Of a stretch of 64,000 nucleotides of DNA, positions 35,919-46,271 are shown piece by piece. The notes beneath the pieces are model-generated. The model worked only from the letters and a program-made list of their open reading frames with translations, did not search any database and was not told where the DNA came from. How positions within the stretch are numbered: the stretch's first letter is position 1; the number at the start of each line of letters is the position of its first letter. The position numbers and the translations under genes were made by a program. The stretch comes from Kribbella qitaiheensis (GTDB lineage: Bacteria > Actinomycetota > Actinomycetes > Propionibacteriales > Kribbellaceae), in contig NZ_CP043661.1 of the NCBI RefSeq assembly GCF_014217565.1, forward strand, positions 2,790,001-2,854,000, written 5' to 3'.

Positions 35919-35986
35919 ACGCCCGGATTGGCGGGAAGTGGACCGTGGGTGGGGAGCGGCGAATAGGAGCTGCGTGGGGCGGAGTA

Positions 35987-36916
35987 CTAGCGGTTGATGG
36001 GGGCGGGTAGTACTCGGGCGCCGGGGACTGGGCCTTCGGCTTGGCGGACCATTCGGCAGAGGCCGGATTCGGCTAGTGCTACGGCTAGGTCCACGGCTCG
36101 GCGGCTGTCGGTGGAGAGGAAGAGGCAGGTGGGGCCGGAGCCGGAGATCATCGCCGCGAGGGCGCCCTGGTCGAGGCCGAATTGGAGGGTGGCGGCCAGT
36201 TCGGGGCGCAGTGAGAGGGCTGCCGCTTGCATGTCGTTGCTGAGGGCAACCGCGAGGGCGGCCGACTGACCCGACAGCAGAGCCGACAGGAGTTCAGGCC
36301 GTACTTCGGGCGACTCGACCCGGCGGAGCGGGCGGAGGCGGTCGAGTTCCTTGTAGACGGCCGGGGTCGAGAGCCCGCCGTCGGCGATCGCGAAGACCCA
36401 GTGGAAGGTGCCGCGGGACATCACCTCGGTGACCTGTTCACCGCGACCCCGGCCGAGTGCGGTGTGGCCGACCAGGCAGAACGGTACGTCGCTGCCGAGC
36501 TCCGCCGCGATCCGTTCCAGCTCGGACTGGGACAAGCCAAGTCCCCAGAGCCGGTTGCACGCCACCAGGGTCGCCGCGGCGTCGGTTGAGCCGCCGGCCA
36601 TCCCACCCGCGACCGGGATGGTCTTGCGGATGGTCAGATCGACGCCTTCCTCCACGTCGAACTCGACCTGGAGCATCCGAGCCGCCCGAACCGCGAGGTT
36701 GGAGTCGTCAGCGGGGACGTCGACCGCGAAGTCGCCGACCACCTCGACGGTGATGGCGGAGTCGTCGCGCAGGGTCGCCGTGACGTCGTCGTACAGGGCA
36801 ACGGCCTGGTAGACCGTCGCGAGCGGATGGAACCCGTCGGGGCGCGGCGGACCGACCGACAGGCCGAGATTGATCTTGGCCGGCGACCGCACCGTGACCT
36901 GGGCATTTGGTGGCAC
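35987..36916 (-). CDS. ispE: 4-diphosphocytidyl-2-C-methyl-D-erythritol kinase
   Basis: GHMP kinase of the non-mevalonate isoprenoid pathway, phosphorylating CDP-methylerythritol. Signatures: VRSPAKINLGLSVG with the active-site Lys, the ATP loop IPVAGGMAGGSTDAAATL, and MISGSGPTCLFLS near the C-terminus. GTG 36916 (reading VPPNAQVTVRSPAKIN) gives 309 aa with AGGG upstream; a TTG at 36922 is alternative. It follows rsmA as in most actinobacteria. Confidence 0.96.
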   Translation of the reverse strand: MPPNAQVTVRSPAKINLGLSVGPPRPDGFHPLATVYQAVALYDDVTATLRDDSAITVEVVGDFAVDVPADDSNLAVRAARMLQVEFDVEEGVDLTIRKTIPVAGGMAGGSTDAAATLVACNRLWGLGLSQSELERIAAELGSDVPFCLVGHTALGRGRGEQVTEVMSRGTFHWVFAIADGGLSTPAVYKELDRLRPLRRVESPEVRPELLSALLSGQSAALAVALSNDMQAAALSLRPELAATLQFGLDQGALAAMISGSGPTCLFLSTDSRRAVDLAVALAESGLCRMVRQAEGPVPGARVLPAPINR

Positions 36917-36969
36917 GCGCAAACCCTAGCGGCTCGGGCCATGTCAGCACGTGCTGCCTGTACTGCGCG

Positions 36970-37872
36970 TCACTGGTCGGGAGTGGCGCCCTGCCCCTGG
37001 TGGGCGGCGCCGGCGATGCGGGCGAAGTCTTCGATGCCGAGCATCTCGCCGCGAAGCATCGGATCGATGCCGGCTGCCTTGAACACCGCGTCGAGGCGGG
37101 CGCGGTCCGGCATCCAGCGGGCCAGCGCCGAGCGGATAGTTTTGCGGCGTTGCGAGAAAGCGCCCTCGATGACGGCGAAAACCTCCTCGCGGGTCGCCAC
37201 AGTCTCCGGGGCGGGACGCCGCGAGAAGGCAACCAATCCGGAATCGACGTTCGGGGCGGGCCAGAACACGTTCCGCCCGATCGGCCCGGCGCGGCGCACC
37301 TCGGCGTACCAGGCGGCTTTGGCGGACGGTACGCCGTACGTCCGGGAGCCGGGCGGCGCGGCGAGGCGGTCCGCGACCTCTGACTGGACCATGACGAGGC
37401 CGTGCCGCATCGTCGGGGCGATCGCGAGCAGGTGCAGCAGGACCGGCACGGAGACGTTGTACGGCAGGTTGGCCACGCAGGCGTCAGGAGCGCCGATTTC
37501 CTCAGCCGAAACGGCCATCGCGTCCGCCTCGACGACAGTCAGCGCGGAGGCCTGCCCCGGCGCGAACTCGGAAACAGTGCCGGGCAGGGCCGCGGCCAGC
37601 ACCGGATCGATCTCGACCGCGGTGACGCGGTGACCCTCGGCAAGCAATGCGAGCGTGAGCGATCCGAGCCCCGGACCGATCTCCAGCACCGTCTCACCGG
37701 CCGGAGCCAGCTCGGCCGCGCGGACGATCCGGCGAACGGTGTTCGGGTCGATGACGAAGTTCTGGCCGCGCTGCTTGGTGGGCCGGAGCCCGAGCGAGGC
37801 GGCCAGTGAACGCACTTCCGCCGGACCGAGGAGTCTCGGTCCGGCGGAAGTGGATGAATCAGCGCTGGTCAC
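36970..37872 (-). CDS. rsmA: 16S rRNA dimethyladenosine transferase
   Basis: KsgA/RsmA (300 aa) dimethylates two adjacent adenines of the 3' hairpin of 16S rRNA during 30S maturation; its loss gives kasugamycin resistance. Visible: [21 protein letters not shown] motif [31 protein letters not shown], and the catalytic [15 protein letters not shown]. Starts GTG 37872. It lies in the canonical rpfB-rsmA-ispE run. Confidence 0.97.
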   Translation of the reverse strand: MTSADSSTSAGPRLLGPAEVRSLAASLGLRPTKQRGQNFVIDPNTVRRIVRAAELAPAGETVLEIGPGLGSLTLALLAEGHRVTAVEIDPVLAAALPGTVSEFAPGQASALTVVEADAMAVSAEEIGAPDACVANLPYNVSVPVLLHLLAIAPTMRHGLVMVQSEVADRLAAPPGSRTYGVPSAKAAWYAEVRRAGPIGRNVFWPAPNVDSGLVAFSRRPAPETVATREEVFAVIEGAFSQRRKTIRSALARWMPDRARLDAVFKAAGIDPMLRGEMLGIEDFARIAGAAHQGQGATPDQ

Positions 37873-37908
37873 ATGCGCCAGTCTCGCACTAGTGCGCGAG
37901 GCACTAGG

Positions 37909-39162
<1,254 letters not shown>

Positions 39163-39239
39163 TCACGAGACAGTAACGAAGAAGTCCCGAGAGCGCCAAT
39201 CCCCTGGCCGGAAAGTCTGGAAAAGGTGTAATGACCCGC

Positions 39240-39855
39240 TCACTCGTCGTGACGGCCCCACTGCCCCCGATGGACCACTTCAGCAGTACTGCGACGCCCT
39301 CGCTTGAGCGACGGGGACCGCTTGTCGGGAGCCCGGTAACCGATCGAGATGACCCCGATCGGATCGAAGCCCGCCGGTACGCCGAACTCCGCCTTCAGCC
39401 GGCCGACCTTGTCGGCGGGAGGACCGAAAAGGCAAGCAGCCAAGCCTTCGTCGACCACGGTCTGCAACATCAGCAGGGCCGCCATGCCGGTGTCGATGTA
39501 CCAGTACGGCGCAGTCCAGTGCGACTCGTCGCGGTCAGTCCAGCCCTTGTCCGGCTCGGTGTACCGGTCGAGGTATGCGTCCTTGTGAGCAAAGGCGAAG
39601 ATCAGCAGCGGCGCCCGGCGCAACCCTGTGACCCACTCCACATACTTCGGGTCGGGATCCTCGGCCGCGATGCCCCAATAGCGGTCCCGATCGTCGCCTT
39701 CGAGGGTCAGGAACGCCCACCCTTGGCTGAAACCACCGGAAGGCGCCCGGAGACCGTTTTCCAAGATCCTTTCCCGGATCTCGTCCGGTACCGGCCCGGG
39801 ACGGGTCATAGTTGCGAACCATGCGTCGCCGCCGGACGACCTCACTGAATTCCAT
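39240..39855 (-). pseudogene. Nitroreductase-family gene with one-base insertion
   Basis: ATG 39855 gives MEFSEVVRRRRMVRNYDPSR, the FMN-binding N-terminus of the family. The rest, PVPDEIRERILENGLRAPSG, GFSQGWAFLTLEGDDRDRYW and AALLMLQTVVDEGLAACLFG, is in another frame. Removing one G from the GGGCC run near 39795 joins the two parts perfectly. An internal ATG near 39809 would make a protein lacking the Arg cluster that binds the FMN phosphate. The frameshift could be real or a homopolymer error. Confidence 0.75.
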
Positions 39856-39894
39856 GCCGCCCTGTCTATCAGCCGGGCAGCCGGGTCCGCACAG

Positions 39895-40809
39895 CTACCA
39901 GGCGCCACCGAAGGCGTTGTTCGCGTTGGTGGACAGGGCTTCGCAGAGTTCGGCGACGGAGATGTTCAGGACACCGGCCATCTTCCGGACGGTGTGCGGG
40001 ATCAGGTACGACGCGTTGGGCTGTCCGCGATGCGGCGACGGCGTCAGGTACGGCGCGTCCGTCTCGACCAGGATCCTGTTCAGCGGCGTCACCGCGAGCG
40101 CGTCCCGCAGCGACTGCGCGTTCTTGAAGGTGACCACCCCGGCGAAGCTGAGGAACGCCCCGCGCTCGACACACTTCCGGGCGAACTCGGTGTCGCCGGA
40201 GAAGCAGTGCATCACCACCCGGTCCGGCACGCCTTCGCGGTCCAGGATGGCGAGGATGTCGTCGTGCGCGTCCCGGTCGTGGATCATCAGCGTCTTGTCG
40301 AGCCGCTTCGCCAGTTCGATGTGCGCGGCGAACGACTCGTGCTGCGCGGCGCGGCCGTCCTCGCCGGTCCGGAAGTAGTCCAGCCCGGTCTCACCGATCA
40401 CCCGAACCTTGGCCGAGGATTGAGCCAGCCGCTCGATCTCGGCCAGCGCGCTGTCGAGCTCACCGGCGGCCTTGAGCCGCGGCGCCTCGTTCGGGTGCAG
40501 CGCGACGCCCGCGATCAGGTTCGGGTACTGCTCGGCGGCTTCGACGGCCCAGAGCGCGCCCGGCAGGTCGCAGCCCACCTGAACGATCCGGGTCACGCCG
40601 ACCGACGCGGCCAGCTTGATCGCCTGGGCGGCCCCCAGCCAGGCGCCGTCCTCGCCGTCCGCGATGTCCAGGTGGCAGTGCGCGTCGACCACGCTCATCG
40701 GCAACGGATCCGGCACCGCGGGCCGGGTCCGGTCCCGGGACCGCCCGTCCTCTCCGATGGCAGCGCGTTCCCGCGTCGGACGCTCGACCTCCACATTGTC
40801 GGTAGACAT
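39895..40809 (-). CDS. tatD: TatD-family metal-dependent hydrolase
   Basis: A 304-residue TIM-barrel metallo-hydrolase (3'-5' exonuclease/DNase family). Metal ligands: VVDAHCHLDIAD, GETGLDYFRTGED, LMIHDRDAHDDIL, RVVMHCFSGD and LVETDAPYLTPSPHRG. The first 37 residues (Arg/Glu-rich) are not conserved, so translation may start nearer MSVVDAHCH. In actinobacteria it normally sits between metG and rpfB, which holds here apart from inserted genes. Confidence 0.93.
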   Translation of the reverse strand: MSTDNVEVERPTRERAAIGEDGRSRDRTRPAVPDPLPMSVVDAHCHLDIADGEDGAWLGAAQAIKLAASVGVTRIVQVGCDLPGALWAVEAAEQYPNLIAGVALHPNEAPRLKAAGELDSALAEIERLAQSSAKVRVIGETGLDYFRTGEDGRAAQHESFAAHIELAKRLDKTLMIHDRDAHDDILAILDREGVPDRVVMHCFSGDTEFARKCVERGAFLSFAGVVTFKNAQSLRDALAVTPLNRILVETDAPYLTPSPHRGQPNASYLIPHTVRKMAGVLNISVAELCEALSTNANNAFGGAW

Positions 40810-40818
40810 GGGACCAGC

Positions 40819-43140
40819 CTACTTAAGCCGGTAGATCCTCATGTCCCTATTACTGAAGGCCGGTACTGCGAGCTTGTCGAGCGCCAGGGATACCGACCCG
40901 GCCCGTAGGTCGGCCACGATCCAATCCACGCCGACCTCGTTCCGCAGCTTGGTGAGCAACCGCGGCGTCGGCCGCTCGATGGCGTCGAGGCTGTCCTTCA
41001 AGCGATCGGGCCATGGCGGCGGCCGGGTCAGGAAGCTGGTTTGGTAGTCAGCGGCCAGGTTCGCCGGCGCATACGCCCAACCGCCGAGATACAGCTGTAC
41101 GCCGCTCAGCCCGGACACCCAGTACGCATCCTCGGCGCACCCCGGCCGGTACCGCACCGGCAGACAGAACACGTTGGTGATGGCAACATCGTCCTTCTCC
41201 TTGTGCTTCCGCAGCCAGAGCATCGCGTCCTGCTCGTCCTGGGTGAGATAGGTCCGGCTCGTCTCGTTCGGCGCGGGCCGTGGTTCCACCATGGCCTGGA
41301 TCCCGGCGCCCAGGTTGACCAACTGGGCCGGCAGACTGGCCGCGATCGTCAGCACGATCACCTGCACTGCGATGGCCGCCGCATCCCGGGCCCGATTCAC
41401 CAGCAGAATCACGACCGCCCCCACCACCGCGAGGATCGCGAACGGAACCACCAGAGTGGTCAGCGATCTGGCGACCGTGTGGATCCCCGGCTTCACCGGC
41501 CAATAGAGGAACAGCGCGCTGGCTGTGAGTGCACCCGCCCAGGCCGTGATCACCAGACTGAGCAGATCCGCCCGCCGGGCCAGATCGGCGCCGACGGCAA
41601 CTGCCGCGACGATGCCGAGCGCGAGGACGGCAGTCAGGAAGTAGTACTCCGAATAGCCGGTGTGCGAGAACACCAAGGTGATTCCGACCCCGGCGGCCAC
41701 ACATCCCCCGCTCCACCAGTACGCCGGATCGCGTCGTACCGGCTTGATCGACATGCCCAGCAGAGCGAGCAGCCGCGGGACCTCGGTGACCAGGTACCAA
41801 GTGGCCAGAGTCGCGATGAAGAGGATCATCCGGGGATCGCCGGAGGCCACGGACTGGATGAACCAGCCACCTGTGGCCGGAAGGGACATATCGCCGGTCA
41901 CGGACTGGTAATACGGCTGGACTCGCAAGGCGGCGAAGAACTGGATCCGGCTTCCCTGCGCACTGCCGATCAGCGTGAACGAGGACGCGAGCAGGAGGAG
42001 CGCGGACAGGCCCGTCAGGAATACCAGACGCCAGGGCGGCCGCCGTTCCGCCAACCAGGTAAAGGCCCCCGCGAACAGGCAGCCGACCAGCATGATCGGG
42101 AGCAGAGTCGGCTTGGTGCCGCCGGCGAGCCCCAGCAGCATGACCATCGCGACCCAGGCACCTCGGCCCGCTTCCCGTCGCAGGATGAGGACTGTCGGCC
42201 CGACCAACCCGAGCAGGACGACCGCAGCCATCGTCCCGGTCGGCGACTGAACCGACTGCGCGCCCGCCATGTTGACCGTCGGGGACACCGCCAACTGCAA
42301 AGCACCGGGCAGTACTCCGGCCAACGCTCCAGCGATCGGCCCTACCCAGCGTCGTTCGCTGAGCGCTTCGCCTGCTGCCCAGCCGACCAGTACGAGGGTG
42401 AGCACCATCGTGATCGGCCACTGGTGCAGGAGCACCTGCGGCGGGTCCACATCCGACATCACCGACCCGCTCGCCATCGAAGCGGTCGCGAACCAGTGGT
42501 AGATCAGCGGCTCACCGAGGGCCGAGGGATCGGGCGGTGGGACGTGCTCCGTAAGCACCTGCACGAGCCCGAGCTGGTACCAGATGTCCTGGTTGCGGAC
42601 CGCTGCTTCGGGCGGCAGCGGCAGTGCTCGCAGCAGGCTGGCGACAGTTCGCAGTACGGCGAGAAGCAGGCTCGCCACCAGCAGCCCGTGCCACCACCGA
42701 GGCGGCGCGGGCGCCATGCCACGCAAGCCGAGATGAGGCCTGAGCGCAGGAACTACCGCGAACGTCAGAACGAGAAGGGCGGCCGCGGCCCATTGGAGGA
42801 GCGGCAGGCCGATCGCAGTACAGATCGCCCACGTCGCCAACTGCCAGGCGAGGCCGAGCACCGCGCCGAACCCGAGGTCCTGCGACACCGACCGTCCGCC
42901 GGCCAGCGCCCGCCACAGCAACGTGCCCGGGAGCAGGACTGCCAGCAACCAGGTGATGAAGAAGCGGATGCTCTCGCCGCCCGAATCGCCGATCCACGCG
43001 AGCAGCAGGACCCCGGTGATCGGGACCAGCAACCAATAGCCGACCAGCCCGAGCCCGAGCTGCGGTCCTGGCCGGGCGGATCCTGGAGCGGGTGCGGGCC
43101 GAGCGGGCGCCGACCCGCCGACCACCGTCGTGCCGGTCAT
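40819..43140 (-). CDS. Polytopic membrane protein, GT-C glycosyltransferase-like
   Basis: A 773-residue membrane protein with about 16 hydrophobic helices, an extracytoplasmic loop with NQDIWYQLGLVQVLTEHVPP after helix 4 or 5, and a C-terminal soluble domain (about 640-773) containing DAMLWLRKHKEKDDVAITN and VGVDWIVADLRAG. This layout matches the broad GT-C/DUF2079-type membrane glycosyltransferase class, though I do not see a clear DD/ED catalytic pair in the first loop. Probably a cell-envelope glycan enzyme. It and its neighbours separate tatD from metG. Confidence 0.75.
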   Translation of the reverse strand: MTGTTVVGGSAPARPAPAPGSARPGPQLGLGLVGYWLLVPITGVLLLAWIGDSGGESIRFFITWLLAVLLPGTLLWRALAGGRSVSQDLGFGAVLGLAWQLATWAICTAIGLPLLQWAAAALLVLTFAVVPALRPHLGLRGMAPAPPRWWHGLLVASLLLAVLRTVASLLRALPLPPEAAVRNQDIWYQLGLVQVLTEHVPPPDPSALGEPLIYHWFATASMASGSVMSDVDPPQVLLHQWPITMVLTLVLVGWAAGEALSERRWVGPIAGALAGVLPGALQLAVSPTVNMAGAQSVQSPTGTMAAVVLLGLVGPTVLILRREAGRGAWVAMVMLLGLAGGTKPTLLPIMLVGCLFAGAFTWLAERRPPWRLVFLTGLSALLLLASSFTLIGSAQGSRIQFFAALRVQPYYQSVTGDMSLPATGGWFIQSVASGDPRMILFIATLATWYLVTEVPRLLALLGMSIKPVRRDPAYWWSGGCVAAGVGITLVFSHTGYSEYYFLTAVLALGIVAAVAVGADLARRADLLSLVITAWAGALTASALFLYWPVKPGIHTVARSLTTLVVPFAILAVVGAVVILLVNRARDAAAIAVQVIVLTIAASLPAQLVNLGAGIQAMVEPRPAPNETSRTYLTQDEQDAMLWLRKHKEKDDVAITNVFCLPVRYRPGCAEDAYWVSGLSGVQLYLGGWAYAPANLAADYQTSFLTRPPPWPDRLKDSLDAIERPTPRLLTKLRNEVGVDWIVADLRAGSVSLALDKLAVPAFSNRDMRIYRLK

Positions 43141-43175
43141 CAGTGCTAATGATGCCCGCTACGGCGGTGGTTGTG

Positions 43176-43604
43176 TCAGCCGCGTTCGGTGGCTTCCTTG
43201 ACGCCGTTGACGAGCATCTCCCACATCCCACGCGAGTGCTCGGCCTCTTCCTCGCTGGCGTTGTTGTCCTGGCTGAGGGAAAGGTGTGTCGAAGTACCGC
43301 GCTCAGCCAGTTCGTAGGTAAGCGTGTGATAGTTCTCCGGCACATCCGGCTGGCCGGTCAGCGGACTGTAGTGGGTCATTTTCAGCAACCGGCCGGGATC
43401 GACCTCGAGGATCTCGCCCTTGTCCTCGTAGTCCTTGCCCTCGTAGACGCCCTGCCAGGTGATCGGGCTGCCCGGCTGCCAGTCGGTCTTCACCTCTGCC
43501 CCGAACATGAACTTCTTGATCTGCTCGGGATCCGTCAGTACTTCCCACACCTGGGCGGGGGAAGCGCTGATCTCGGTCTCGGCGGTGGCCAGATAGCCAG
43601 TCAT
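43176..43604 (-). CDS. SRPBCC (AHSA1-like) family protein
   Basis: A 142-residue START/Bet v1-fold protein: ATAETEISASPAQVWEVLTD, TWQGVYEGKDYEDKGEILEV, YHTLTYELAERGTSTHLSLS, ending MWEMLVNGVKEATERG. AHSA1-like members bind hydrophobic ligands or confer resistance by self-sacrifice; no specific role can be inferred. Confidence 0.88.
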   Translation of the reverse strand: MTGYLATAETEISASPAQVWEVLTDPEQIKKFMFGAEVKTDWQPGSPITWQGVYEGKDYEDKGEILEVDPGRLLKMTHYSPLTGQPDVPENYHTLTYELAERGTSTHLSLSQDNNASEEEAEHSRGMWEMLVNGVKEATERG

Positions 43605-43748
43605 CGTCCTCGACTCCTCTCGGTCATCCTCAGACGCTAACGCTGACCACCCCGGTACCTCTTGTAAGAAAGCGTCAAACCAGCCGGCCCAACTCCACTT
43701 CCACCACCGACGGCGCTCGAGCTATGAAACTTTTGGCTCCGAAAGGTG

Positions 43749-45162
43749 TCACCAGGCGGCTAGGAGTTCGGTGGGACCGAACGCTGCCTGGAGCCCCTGA
43801 CAGGAGACGCCGGATCGGCTGACCGCGACCAGCGGGACGGGATCGTCGGTCAGTGCAGCGCGATGTTTCTGCAAAGCGGCCAGGTCGTGCGAGTCGAACT
43901 GCTTCTGCTCGAGCCATTTGATCGAGCCGACAAAGTGCAGCTTCTTGGCAGCCGGCTCGCGATCCGCGCCGACCAGGTCGATCTCGACATCGTTGCTTCT
44001 CGTCCAGTACGCGCCGACAACGGGTGCAGCGGGAAGGTCGGCCACCGGCAGGATCCGGGCGAGCGACTCGCGAACCAGCGGTTCGACCGCACGACCTCGC
44101 CACGACATCCAGCCCGCTCTGATTCTGGCCAGGGTGAGATCACCGCGCAGGCGCTCGATCTCGGCCATGTGTGAGTCGACAAAGGCCAGCCAGAACCGCA
44201 GATACGGATCCGCGATCCGGTACCGCCGTTCCTTGGAAGGACGCAGCGACAGCGGAAGCTCGGCGGCCACGACTCCCTTGTCGATCAGGAGATCGAGCGC
44301 TCTGGTCAGCGTGGAGTGAGAGATGCCGCCGGCAGCCCGGGCGATGTTGGTGAATTTCCGCTCGCCGGTGCCGATCGCCCGGAGTACCTCCGCACCCATC
44401 GCTTGTGGCGGAAACTCGGCGGCCAGCGAACGCTCGGCGGATACCAGCAGGGGCCGCGGTCGGGTCGGCCAACGACTTCGCCAGGAACTTCCAGTGCGAG
44501 GCACCGCGCGGCCAGTCGCGGCAGATCAACGGCAGACCACCGGTGATCAGTGCCGCATCGAACGCGACGGCCGGTGAGAGATCGAGCATGTCTGCCAGAT
44601 CTGCGGGACTGAGCGGGCCGACGACCATCTCGCGTCCTCGTTGATGAAAGGGCCGGTCGTAGCTGTTCAAGGCTTCCATCATCGATAAGTCAGAGCCGAC
44701 CAGCAGCAGCAGTACCGGCTTGCGACTGAGCAGCCGATCCCAGGCTCGCTGCAAAACACCCTCGAAGGCGTCGATTCGATCCATCAGGTACGGGACCTCG
44801 TCGATCACCAGGACGCTCGGCTGATCTTCTGGCAGCACCTCGGCCAGCAGGCGAAGCGCCGCACTCCACTGGTCCGGCCGCTCGTCGGCGAACAGAGCCC
44901 GGTCCGGCAAGTTCGACTCGGCGATCACCTCGGCAAGCTCGGCCAACTCCCTGTCCGCCGGTAGCCCGGCCGCGGTGAAGAAGACGGCAGGCACCTCTGC
45001 GTGGCGAAGAAACTCCTCGACCAGGCTGGACTTTCCGACTCGCCGACGGCCGCGGATGAGAATGCACCGGCCCGGTTGCGCGGAGGCACGACCCGCCCGC
45101 ACATCGGCCAGGGCGTCCTGCAGCACCTGGAGCTCCCGCGCTCGCCCGACAAAACGTTCCAC
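43749..45162 (-). pseudogene. AAA ATPase with DUF234-like C-terminus, one-base insertion
   Basis: GTG 45162 starts MERFVGRARELQVLQDALAD with Walker A RGRRRVGKSSLVEEF, Walker B SVLVIDEVPYLMD, and LLLLVGSDLSMMEALNSYDR. The frame then shifts near 44459; the continuation in another frame (RPLLVSAERSLAAEFPPQAM, an HTH AAGGISHSTLTRALDLLIDK, then RYRIADPYLRFWLAFVDS and a PD-(D/E)XK-like NDVEIDLVGAD) is the usual C-terminal half of this family. Deleting one G restores ADPT-RPLLVS. Such proteins are found in toxin- or nuclease-like roles with unknown targets. Confidence 0.75.
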
Positions 45163-45194
45163 CGGACACCCCCTGTCGGCTGACTTCCAACAGA

Positions 45195-45233
45195 GATAGT
45201 ACCAACAAAGATAGTATCTCTGTCGGTACTATC
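45195..45233. promoter_or_regulatory. AT-rich inverted repeat upstream of the AAA ATPase gene
   Basis: GATAGTACC (45195-45203) and GGTACTATC (45225-45233) form a perfect nine-base inverted repeat, and CA(G/A)AGATAGTA is also directly repeated. It lies 33 bases before the AAA ATPase start in otherwise GC-rich DNA, so it is probably its promoter/operator. Confidence 0.5.
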
Positions 45234-45243
45234 CTGCGCTCAG

Positions 45244-46155
45244 CTAATACGGCTTGACGACCAGCTTCCCGCGGACGTGACCGCCCTCGGAGATCTCGGC
45301 AGCCTTCGCTGCCTCGTCGAAGCCGAAGGTGTCAGCGACCTTGAGCTTGAGCTTGCCTTCGGCGGCGAACTGGAGCTGCTCGCGGAGGCCGGCAGCCTGT
45401 ACGTCGGGAGGCGTGCCGCCCGACGAGAACGGGATGCCGAGGTCCGTGGCGCCGATGTCGGCGACAGTGATGATGCGGTCGGTGCCGCCACGAAGCTCGA
45501 TCGAGTCCGGCAGCGCGCCCTTGCCCGCGACGTCGTACACGGCGTCGATGCCCTGCGGTGCGACCGCGCGGACCCGGTCGATCAGGCCCTCGCCGTACGC
45601 GACCGGGATGGCGCCGAGCGAGCGCACGTAGTCGTGGTTGGCCTCGGAGGCGGTGCCGATCACGGTCGCGCCGAGCGCCACCGCAAGCTGGACACCAACG
45701 GCACCGACGCCACCGGCCGCGCCGTGGACGAGCAGCGTCTCGCCGTCCTTCAGGTCAAGCTCGCGCAGCACCCGAGCGGAGGTCTCACCAGCGACCGGAA
45801 GCGCTACGGCCTCTTCGAACGACACCTCGGCCGGCTTCTTCGCGATGATGCCCGCCAGCGCGTACTCCGCCAACGAGCCGGTCTTCGCCCACCCGGCGAC
45901 CTCGTCACCGACCGCGAACTCGGTGACGCCTTCGCCGACCTCGTCCACCACTCCGGCAAGCTCCAAGCCCGGTACGACCGGGAAGACGGCCGCCTCGGCG
46001 CCGAACCAGCCGTGGCGCAGCTTGTAGTCCATCGGGTTCACCCCGGCCGCGCGAACCGCGACCCGGACCTCGCCAGAGCCTGCGTGCGGCTCCTCGACCG
46101 CGCCTACCTGCAGCACCTCGGGACCACCGAACTCTTCGTACACGACCGCCCGCAT
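45244..46155 (-). CDS. NADP-dependent quinone-oxidoreductase-like protein (zinc-independent MDR)
   Basis: A 303-residue medium-chain reductase: N-terminal GroES-like domain MRAVVYEEFGGPEVLQVGAV, YKLRHGWFGAEAAVFPVVPG, then a Rossmann domain with LLVHGAAGGVGAVGVQLAVA. The zinc ligands of alcohol dehydrogenases are absent, which places it with quinone reductases. An inverted repeat TTCAAGT-n8-ACTTGAA lies just upstream (46186-46207). Confidence 0.92.
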   Translation of the reverse strand: MRAVVYEEFGGPEVLQVGAVEEPHAGSGEVRVAVRAAGVNPMDYKLRHGWFGAEAAVFPVVPGLELAGVVDEVGEGVTEFAVGDEVAGWAKTGSLAEYALAGIIAKKPAEVSFEEAVALPVAGETSARVLRELDLKDGETLLVHGAAGGVGAVGVQLAVALGATVIGTASEANHDYVRSLGAIPVAYGEGLIDRVRAVAPQGIDAVYDVAGKGALPDSIELRGGTDRIITVADIGATDLGIPFSSGGTPPDVQAAGLREQLQFAAEGKLKLKVADTFGFDEAAKAAEISEGGHVRGKLVVKPY

Positions 46156-46185
46156 GAGAAACCTCCGCTGGAGATGAGTTGACGC

Positions 46186-46207
46186 TTCAAGTTTTGTATT
46201 ACTTGAA
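46186..46207. promoter_or_regulatory. Operator-like palindrome upstream of the quinone reductase
   Basis: TTCAAGT and ACTTGAA separated by eight bases, ending about 31 bases before the start codon, in an AT-rich patch. MarR and HxlR regulators of quinone-reductase genes bind sites of this size; no cognate regulator is adjacent. Confidence 0.5.
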
Positions 46208-46271
46208 TAATCAATCGTCTCCGCGCAGGAGGTATTCCCATCCGCCGGAAAAACTTCCGGCCACCCAGTAC

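Larger units (their letters stand above)
35641..35986. other. Intergenic region carrying two related palindromic repeats
   Basis: No gene supported. Contains two hairpin repeats of one family (35779-35835 and 35873-35918), each bounded by TTTGTGCAC-type ends in inverted orientation. A third relative is at 60320-60383. Confidence 0.6.

Noticed and set aside
37884..37905. Short palindrome CGCACTAGTGCG between rsmA and rpfB
   Set aside because: Too short and isolated to separate from chance; no matching neighbour element.
40819..43140. Assigning the large membrane protein to a defined arabinosyl- or mannosyltransferase
   Set aside because: The helices fit a GT-C layout but the catalytic acidic pair in the first loop is not evident, so only a general class is given.
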